Origin: an uncultured bacterium
GTDB lineage: Bacteria > Cyanobacteriota > Vampirovibrionia > Gastranaerophilales > Gastranaerophilaceae
DNA: 37,471 nucleotides
NCBI GenBank assembly: GCA_902777605.1
Contig: CACYUI010000024.1
Location: 1-37,471 of the forward strand
Direction: 5' to 3'
Shown: positions 32,374-37,471 of the stretch, piece by piece
Numbering within the stretch: the stretch's first letter is position 1
How the letters are laid out: each line of letters opens with the position of its first letter
Position numbers and translations under genes: made by a program
Notes under the pieces: model-generated
Seen by the model: only the letters and a program-made list of their open reading frames with translations
What the model was told of the DNA's origin: nothing
The model's database searches: none

Positions 32374-32612
32374 GCGGCACCTATTCTCTTTCTATTTTGT
32401 ATATATACACGAGACACGGGCACATATAACCTGCCCGAAAAACTATCAATATTCTTTAATAATCTTATCTATCGCATATATTTTCAAAAATTTGTTATCT
32501 ACTACTATAATTTTATAATATCATATATTGCAGATTTTGTATACCAAAAATCTTAGTGAATTTAGAAATTGCAAAAAAAATTAGACAACAATTAATATAT
32601 CTTGCTTATGGT

Positions 32613-33374
32613 TTAATTATCATAAATTTTTGCATATTTAACCAGTGCATCATACACAGCAGGAAGAATTTTTCCTTCCCGAACTTCTTTATACAAAACC
32701 AAAAGTGCATCCAGTCTTGACATTTTTTTTCTGTATACTCTTGCTTCTCTTAGTGCGCTATATTTATCAGCTATTGATATTATTTGAACCCCGATATCTG
32801 AAGATGTATTTTCTTCCGGCAAAAGAGGATATCCTGTATGTTTCAAATTTTGATGGTGATATTTTATAAGTGCCAGTGTTTCTTCTGACAATTCTTGAGT
32901 TTTTAATAGTTCATACCCCAAAGTTGAATGAACATTCATTATTTTTCTTTCTTTTGAATTCAATTTGGCAGGTTTATTTAAAATTTTTGAAGGAATTAAA
33001 ACTTTACCCAAATCGTGAAGCATAGAAGCTTCCTTGAGAGAATCCGCATCAACCTTATCTTTTATCGAATCCGAAAGAATGTCATACACTCCCATTGCAA
33101 TATTGCATGTTTCGTTCATATGTCCGCCGGATAGTTCTTTTAGAGCTTTGGTATCAATTGCGGGTTTGATTCTGTATCGTTTTAAAATCTTACTAATATA
33201 CGGATTTGATTCAATCATATTTTTTACGATTGATTTATGAATTTTTTCATCTTTTCCCGTTTTGAGGAAAAGTTTACCCAAACAATCTTTAAACACAAAA
33301 AAACTATTGTGACTAATCTGCACAACACCTTTTAAGCTAATGCTATTCTCTCTTTTTGGGGAAAACAAATGCAT
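32613..33374 (-). CDS. HD-GYP-like phosphohydrolase
   Basis: A 253-residue protein. An N-terminal ~75 residues without a recognised domain are followed by an HD-GYP-like domain. His85 (GGHMNET), His120-Asp121 (MLHDLGK), His149 (NVHSTLGYELL), His173-His174 (KYHHQNLKHTGYP) and Asp203 (SIADKYSAL) are consistent with the metal ligands. HD-GYP proteins degrade cyclic di-GMP. Here the usual HHExxDGxGYP reads HHQNLKHTGYP, so two acidic positions are missing and activity is doubtful. There is no receiver domain. No clear Shine-Dalgarno sequence precedes the ATG. A TTAAG-type direct repeat (33395-33410) lies upstream. Confidence 0.8.
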   Translation of the reverse strand: MHLFSPKRENSISLKGVVQISHNSFFVFKDCLGKLFLKTGKDEKIHKSIVKNMIESNPYISKILKRYRIKPAIDTKALKELSGGHMNETCNIAMGVYDILSDSIKDKVDADSLKEASMLHDLGKVLIPSKILNKPAKLNSKERKIMNVHSTLGYELLKTQELSEETLALIKYHHQNLKHTGYPLLPEENTSSDIGVQIISIADKYSALREARVYRKKMSRLDALLVLYKEVREGKILPAVYDALVKYAKIYDN

Positions 33375-33394
33375 ATTTTACACACTATTTCTTG

Positions 33395-33410
33395 CTTAAC
33401 ATATCTTAAT
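33395..33410 (+). promoter_or_regulatory. HLR1-like direct repeat upstream of the HD-GYP-like gene
   Basis: CTTAAC (33395-33400) and CTTAAT (33405-33410), 10 bp start to start. It matches the TTAA core of the other boxes but lacks the TTACA half. Confidence 0.35.
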
Positions 33411-33516
33411 ATTACATTATTTTTATTTATTTTGCAATAGCTTAGATTACAAACAAAAAAACTAGAGCACTATACGAAAAATTTGTATGCAGAAATCTCT
33501 AGGTTATCCAATTATG

Positions 33517-34197
33517 TTATTCAAAATTTAATCTTTTAATTTGTTTTAAATATTTCATTTTTAAATTTCTTGGACTTTCAAAAAATAAACTTTCTGATTT
33601 TGTTAAACATTGACCACAAGATAATTTATTCTCAATTAAAGACAAAGTACATATAAAATCTGCGACTTGAAATAATCTATATTCATAGGGTGATACAGTT
33701 CGATAATCAAATTTATCATGAAACCAAGATGAAAAAACAGATACCAAAATGTTAGCAAGTTGTTTTTGACCATTATCATAATAAATAATTATCTTATCAA
33801 ATTGCTGAAAATAACATAAATTATCTTTGAGAAATGCAGATAACTTCTTTGATATATAATTATTTATATCTAAAGAATCTTTATGTTTTTTCTCAACAAT
33901 AATGTTCTTATACTTAATATCAACTTTTCTCATAAAATGAAAGAATGTATTAAAAATTTTCATCCTGTCATCTTTAGCTAAAACTTTATAAACATCTTCA
34001 CGTCTGATAAGTGGTGCGGTGTGAATAGCCTTTGCATCTATATTTATATTACTTAAGCATAAATCTAATGTTTCAACTTGTTCATTTATAGAGTTTGATT
34101 GTTCGTGAAGAATAAGGGTTACAAGATAAAACGGCGAAATATGATTATATTCTCCAAAATCTCCTGATTCATCAACAAAAATGCTTAATTCCTTCAC
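33517..34197 (-). CDS. DUF3800 family protein
   Basis: A 226-residue DUF3800 protein, thought to have an RNase H-like fold. Signature residues: FVDESGDFG (7-15, Asp9), an acidic residue in IIIYYDNGQ (Asp141), and QVAD (Asp180) in LFQVADFICTLSL. Together these form a plausible metal-binding set. The start is taken as GTG 34197 because AAGGGA lies 8 nt upstream and the domain begins there. A frame to ATG 34257 would translate through a terminator hairpin. Directly upstream is a small structured RNA unit (34211-34269), an arrangement known for DUF3800 genes. A defence or toxin role is inferred from context. Confidence 0.82.
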   Translation of the reverse strand: MKELSIFVDESGDFGEYNHISPFYLVTLILHEQSNSINEQVETLDLCLSNINIDAKAIHTAPLIRREDVYKVLAKDDRMKIFNTFFHFMRKVDIKYKNIIVEKKHKDSLDINNYISKKLSAFLKDNLCYFQQFDKIIIYYDNGQKQLANILVSVFSSWFHDKFDYRTVSPYEYRLFQVADFICTLSLIENKLSCGQCLTKSESLFFESPRNLKMKYLKQIKRLNFE

Positions 34198-34210
34198 TAC
34201 TATTTCCCTT

Positions 34211-34269
34211 ATTAAAAATGGCGAGGAGTACCCTCGCCTTAGGTGGACCCAGAGCATTACGCCCAGCCC
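34211..34269 (-). ncRNA. Small structured RNA upstream of DUF3800
   Basis: On the minus strand an RNA is predicted to start near 34269 with GGGCUGGGCG. It has a small GGGC/GCUC stem and ends at a hairpin (GGCGAGG/CCTCGCC, 34220-34226 with 34232-34238) followed by AUUUUUAAU, a Rho-independent terminator. It is about 57 nt and far richer in G+C than its surroundings. Structured RNAs upstream of DUF3800 genes were described computationally as DUF3800 RNA motifs. Whether this fits one of those families cannot be checked here. The alternative is a transcription-attenuation leader. Confidence 0.6.
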
Positions 34270-34275
34270 AATTAC

Positions 34276-34304
34276 ATTATTTACGACTTTGCAATAAAAG
34301 TCAA
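34276..34304 (-). promoter_or_regulatory. Promoter of the small RNA
   Basis: TTGACT (34299-34304), a 17-bp spacer and AATAAT (34276-34281). The predicted start is about 34269, at the first G of the GC-rich block. Confidence 0.6.
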
Positions 34305-34332
34305 TAGTTACTAATAGATTTATTGATTTTTA

Positions 34333-35076
34333 TTAATTATCCTTTTGGTGTGATTGTTCATTGTTTTGTGGATTTCCGGCATGGGCTTCTGAATGTATAT
34401 CTATCCCAGAATTATTTATAATAATGTTCTGCTTGATGTTAGGTTTTTTATATAATGAATTAAAATTACATCGGCAAAATTTGGTAAAATCTAAAATGGC
34501 AATAATAAAAAATATTGAAATCAATGCTATTATTAAGCATTTAAAGATATTTTGTTTCAATATTTTATTTTTATTTTTGAGATTTAAAAATTTATCAAAT
34601 AAGTTTTCTCTAGTTCGCATTTTTTCAAAAAATTTATTTAATTTTTCTTCAATAGAGTCGTTCCAACTACCTGAAATATCTCTTTTGTCAAATAATCTTT
34701 TTGAAATATATGCAAGGTTATAAAATTCTTGTTCAAATTCTTGTATATTTTTATCAAATAAATATTTTGCTTCTGTTTGCAAAAAGTTTAATTGCAATAG
34801 AATTTCTTCAAGTAATACTAAACTATCTTCTTTTTTATCATCAGCAATGTTAATAATAATAAATTTATCTGTTTTATATTCGTGTGGAACTGCTTGCCTA
34901 TACTTACCTATAACATCTTGCAATTTTTGATAGTGTTCAATTCTTACTCTAAAATAATCATCATCTCTTTGTTGCTGATTTACTGCAAATTGCTTGTATG
35001 TAAAATAAATTAAACTTGATGTTAAGATAACATTTGTAAAACCTTGATTATTATTACACCATTCTATAATACACAT
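34333..35076 (-). CDS. Two-span membrane protein of unknown function
   Basis: A 247-residue protein. A hydrophobic segment near the N-terminus (~13-28, GFTNVILTSSLIYFTYKQF) is followed by a long helical, probably cytoplasmic region (~35-170) rich in Lys, Glu, Phe and Leu. A second membrane segment (~177-197, CLIIALISIFFIIAILDF) and a polar tail with His/Asn/Gln follow. I recognise no domain. It starts 3 nt after the restriction-methylase stop, with GAGGGGGTG as ribosome binding site, so the two are coupled. Membrane proteins coupled to restriction or defence genes often act as effectors; here that is only inferred. Confidence 0.65.
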   Translation of the reverse strand: MCIIEWCNNNQGFTNVILTSSLIYFTYKQFAVNQQQRDDDYFRVRIEHYQKLQDVIGKYRQAVPHEYKTDKFIIINIADDKKEDSLVLLEEILLQLNFLQTEAKYLFDKNIQEFEQEFYNLAYISKRLFDKRDISGSWNDSIEEKLNKFFEKMRTRENLFDKFLNLKNKNKILKQNIFKCLIIALISIFFIIAILDFTKFCRCNFNSLYKKPNIKQNIIINNSGIDIHSEAHAGNPQNNEQSHQKDN

Positions 35077-35079
35077 AAT

Positions 35080-37471
35080 TTACACCCCCTCGATGATTTG
35101 GATTTCTTCGGGGGTTAGGTTATAGAGTTTATAGACTTCTTGGTCGATTTGTCGGTCAAGGGTATCTATTTCTGATTTTATCTTGTTTAATTGGTCGGAT
35201 TTGGTTTTGTACCAACTTATTAAATCCTCTTTTTGTGTTAGTGATAATTTTACCCCTTGTTTTTCAAGTTCTTCAATAAACGGATTCAAGCCTAAAGTGT
35301 AAAAAGATGTAAGATTTTGAGAAATCTTTTTTGGTTTGTATTCAAGTTCTATAAGTTCTATTGCCTTTTTCGTTTCTTCTTGTAATGATTTATTTAATTC
35401 AATCATTCTTTCGGCTTTTTCAGATAATGATTTTTTATTTTCTGATGTTGTAATACAAACAGGGAATAGTCTTAAATCCTGCAATATAACTTTTGGAAAC
35501 ATTGTCCTATTTGCTTTTGGATTTGTTTTTTCAAAATAAAAGGAAATTAAAGAAGAATTTAATTGTGCAAGTAAATATAGTAAATCTTCCTTATTTTGAT
35601 TTTTTGATAATACATTTATGATACTTCTATTATTTAGATAAGTTTCATTCATAAATGTTGAAACTAAAGATCTTGGATATTTACTAGTAATTTCTCTTAT
35701 TAAAATTCTAGGTTGTGAAAAAATATCAAAGGTTCTTGGAGCAGCCAAATTATCTCCGTATTTTAACCATATAGAATGAGGAAACTGGTTATATCTAGTA
35801 ATATCTTTGCCGTCAAGGTAAGGGAATGTAGTATCATCAACTTTATAATTAAAATCGTAAGGTCTATTTTTTACATCATCGCTTGTTTGTTTAGGTGTTC
35901 CTTTTCCCTTTTCGTATGCTTGTAATCCTGCTTTTACAACAAAATTAGTTTCCAAAGTTTCAGAATGGTTGTGTATTTTTTCAAGTAATAATTCTTCTTG
36001 CTCTGATAAAAATATATTAAACTCATAATTTTGATTACAATTCCAATCGTTAGCAATTATATTTTTGTATTCTTTTTTGATTAAATCTTCTTGTTCATAA
36101 ACATTTAACGATTTTACATTATCAGTTTTACCACCTTTTTGTAAAATCAAAATAACTGTTTCGACACCAACTCCGTCAAAAGAATATCCTAATAAGTTTA
36201 TTATTTTTTTGATTGAGCAATTATTTAAAATAAATTCTCTTAATTTTGATATTGAAGAAAGTTGCAATAAGGAATTAGGTATAATCAAACCTAAATAACC
36301 ATTATTAGATAATAGTTTAATGGATTTTTCAATAAATAAAACAAAAGTATTTACTTGGTATTCTGCGGAATAATAATTATCTGCATAATACTTTTTATCA
36401 TCATTTTCTACTTTTTCTCTTGCAAATACATACGGTGGATTGCCGATTATTACATCAAAACCACAATCATTGTCATTGCGAGAAATATCGTTAGATGTTT
36501 CGTGGCAATCCATTTTATTTGGCTGGATTGCTTCGCTATCGCTCGCAATGACGGGCTTTTTGAATATTTGAGGAAATTCGCTTTCCCACTTGAAAGCCTT
36601 ATCGCCTGCAATAGTTTCATCATCTATTAAAGAATTTCCGCATTTGATATTTTCATCAAGGTTATTAAGTTTGCATTTTGAATTAGCGGTTTTTAGCCAT
36701 AGTGCAAGTTTTGTTATTTCTACGCTCTCTTTGTTTAAATCCACTCCAAAAAGGTTATTTAAGAGGATTGAGCGGTCGTGTTCTACTTGGTTTGTGTGTT
36801 TGAATAAATCCGTTTGCACATACTCCGTACCGCCTCTTTTATGCGATTTTTCTGCATTGATTTTTTCTTCTACTCTTATTTGTCTTTGTTTCAGTAAAAA
36901 ACTGTGTGCTTGATTTAAAAATGCACCGCTACCGCAAGCAGGGTCTAAAATCTTGATAGTTTCTAATTTGTCGGGGTTTTCTTCCAAATATTTGCCGATT
37001 GTTTCTTCAACAATATAATGGGTTATGTATTCGGGAGTGTAAAAGATTCCGTCTTTTTTGCGTTTGGAATTCTTTTTATCTTCTTGTATTCCGTCAATTT
37101 CGTTTTTTATCTGTTCTAAATCTGATAATGATTGTTCAAAAATATGTCCTAAAATGTTTACATTCAAGTCGCTTTCAAAGTCATAGCGTGCTAACTCTTT
37201 GATATAAGTAAACATTTCATCTTTTATTATCAGTTTGTCTAAAATCTCATCATAAGCAAATAAACCGCCATTATATGCGTTTATAGGCGGATTTACATTG
37301 TTGTTTCCTTTGTCAATTGCAACAAATAAACCTCTAAACTGTTCCCATATCTTACATTCAGATAATGAAAACGAGTTTTGAGCCATTTTATAAATGTTTT
37401 CAACCGTATTATGCGGTAAAAGTCCTGCGGTATCTTCACAAAAGAAAATAAATATAAATCTATCCAATAAT
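35080..37471 (-). CDS. Type IIG restriction-methylase (Eco57I-like), 5' end missing
   Basis: A frame open to the window edge, about 797 residues visible; the true start lies outside. The visible part begins mid-protein with LLDRFIFIFFCEDTAGLLP, a typical internal segment of this class. The N6-adenine methyltransferase core follows: FYTPEYI, motif I DPACGSGAF (about 36919-36945) and motif IV NPPYV (about 36429-36443). After it comes a TaqI/Eco57I-like specificity region (YLDGKDITRYNQF, LRLFPV). The nuclease domain, usually N-terminal, would be beyond the edge. A palindromic repeat adds 27 codons just before GFDVIIGNPPYV. It is coupled to the downstream membrane protein. Confidence 0.88.
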   Translation of the reverse strand, partial: LLDRFIFIFFCEDTAGLLPHNTVENIYKMAQNSFSLSECKIWEQFRGLFVAIDKGNNNVNPPINAYNGGLFAYDEILDKLIIKDEMFTYIKELARYDFESDLNVNILGHIFEQSLSDLEQIKNEIDGIQEDKKNSKRKKDGIFYTPEYITHYIVEETIGKYLEENPDKLETIKILDPACGSGAFLNQAHSFLLKQRQIRVEEKINAEKSHKRGGTEYVQTDLFKHTNQVEHDRSILLNNLFGVDLNKESVEITKLALWLKTANSKCKLNNLDENIKCGNSLIDDETIAGDKAFKWESEFPQIFKKPVIASDSEAIQPNKMDCHETSNDISRNDNDCGFDVIIGNPPYVFAREKVENDDKKYYADNYYSAEYQVNTFVLFIEKSIKLLSNNGYLGLIIPNSLLQLSSISKLREFILNNCSIKKIINLLGYSFDGVGVETVILILQKGGKTDNVKSLNVYEQEDLIKKEYKNIIANDWNCNQNYEFNIFLSEQEELLLEKIHNHSETLETNFVVKAGLQAYEKGKGTPKQTSDDVKNRPYDFNYKVDDTTFPYLDGKDITRYNQFPHSIWLKYGDNLAAPRTFDIFSQPRILIREITSKYPRSLVSTFMNETYLNNRSIINVLSKNQNKEDLLYLLAQLNSSLISFYFEKTNPKANRTMFPKVILQDLRLFPVCITTSENKKSLSEKAERMIELNKSLQEETKKAIELIELEYKPKKISQNLTSFYTLGLNPFIEELEKQGVKLSLTQKEDLISWYKTKSDQLNKIKSEIDTLDRQIDQEVYKLYNLTPEEIQIIEGV
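36472..36552. repeat. In-frame palindromic element inside the methylase gene
   Basis: An 81-bp element. Outer arms are GTCATTGCGAG (36472-36482) and CTCGCAATGAC (36542-36552), inner arms GCAATCCA (36505-36512) and TGGATTGC (36524-36531). It encodes 27 residues rich in Asp, Asn and Ser between the methylase core strands, without a stop or frameshift. Its central half matches the intergenic repeat at 13052-13087. Confidence 0.85.

Noticed and set aside
34198..34257. Longer DUF3800 start at ATG 34257
   Set aside because: It would translate through the GC-rich RNA and its terminator hairpin, and the domain begins at the GTG.
34361..34723. 120-codon plus-strand frame opposite the two-span membrane protein
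   Set aside because: It mirrors the hydrophobic minus-strand protein, which has the coupled start and ribosome site.
36472..36552. Frameshift or pseudogene in the methylase
   Set aside because: The insert is exactly 81 bp with no stop, and motifs continue in frame on both sides.
37465..37467. True start of the restriction-methylase at the window edge
   Set aside because: The TTG lies inside an open frame, and the sequence there matches the middle of this protein family.

Overview
The window is AT-rich and gene-dense. It looks like chromosome from a gut-type Vampirovibrionia/Melainabacteria organism (Gastranaerophilales), the non-photosynthetic sister group of Cyanobacteria. This is inferred, not proven. 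It rests on lipid A genes (lpxI, lpxB) beside an rny-ymdB pair usually seen in low-GC lineages, an AMIN-like envelope protein, several small secreted families I associate with Cyanobacteria/Melainabacteria, prepilin-like proteins, and direct repeats resembling the cyanobacterial HLR1 box. No rRNA, tRNA or CRISPR array was seen.

Layout. 1-5.9 kb (+): a GT-C-like membrane protein overlapping a patatin phospholipase, a sigma-70 factor, and pckA with its terminator. 6.2-9.0 kb: an FMN-dependent reductase converging on a DUF4127 protein, then a divergent HAD phosphatase. 9.0-15.8 kb (-): envelope and secreted proteins (AMIN-like, HExxH protein, three secreted unknowns) with ilvE and a dicarboxylate/glutamate symporter. 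15.9-19.9 kb (+): a coiled-coil protein, lpxI, a GIY-YIG nuclease between two palindromic repeats, and lpxB. 20.1-25.7 kb: an XRE regulator divergent from a Ski2-like helicase, recF, galE and a small unknown. 25.7-33.4 kb: lysS, a small membrane protein, a LuxR HTH solo, LOG-family protein, prepilin, PHP phosphoesterase, ymdB, rny and an HD-GYP-like protein. 33.5 kb to the end (-): a likely defence cluster of a truncated type IIG restriction-methylase, a coupled membrane protein, a small structured RNA and a DUF3800 gene.

The most interesting signals are these. (a) A GC-rich RNA of about 57 nt, with its own promoter and terminator, sits directly ahead of DUF3800. (b) A palindromic repeat family flanks the GIY-YIG gene and is also inserted in frame in the methylase gene. 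(c) Direct repeats with about 10-bp spacing resemble an OmpR/RpaB operator upstream of several genes. (d) At least six genes without a Shine-Dalgarno sequence have a -10 box ending exactly 6 nt before the start codon, which predicts leaderless mRNAs. (e) Several families of small intergenic hairpins and C-rich arrays recur.
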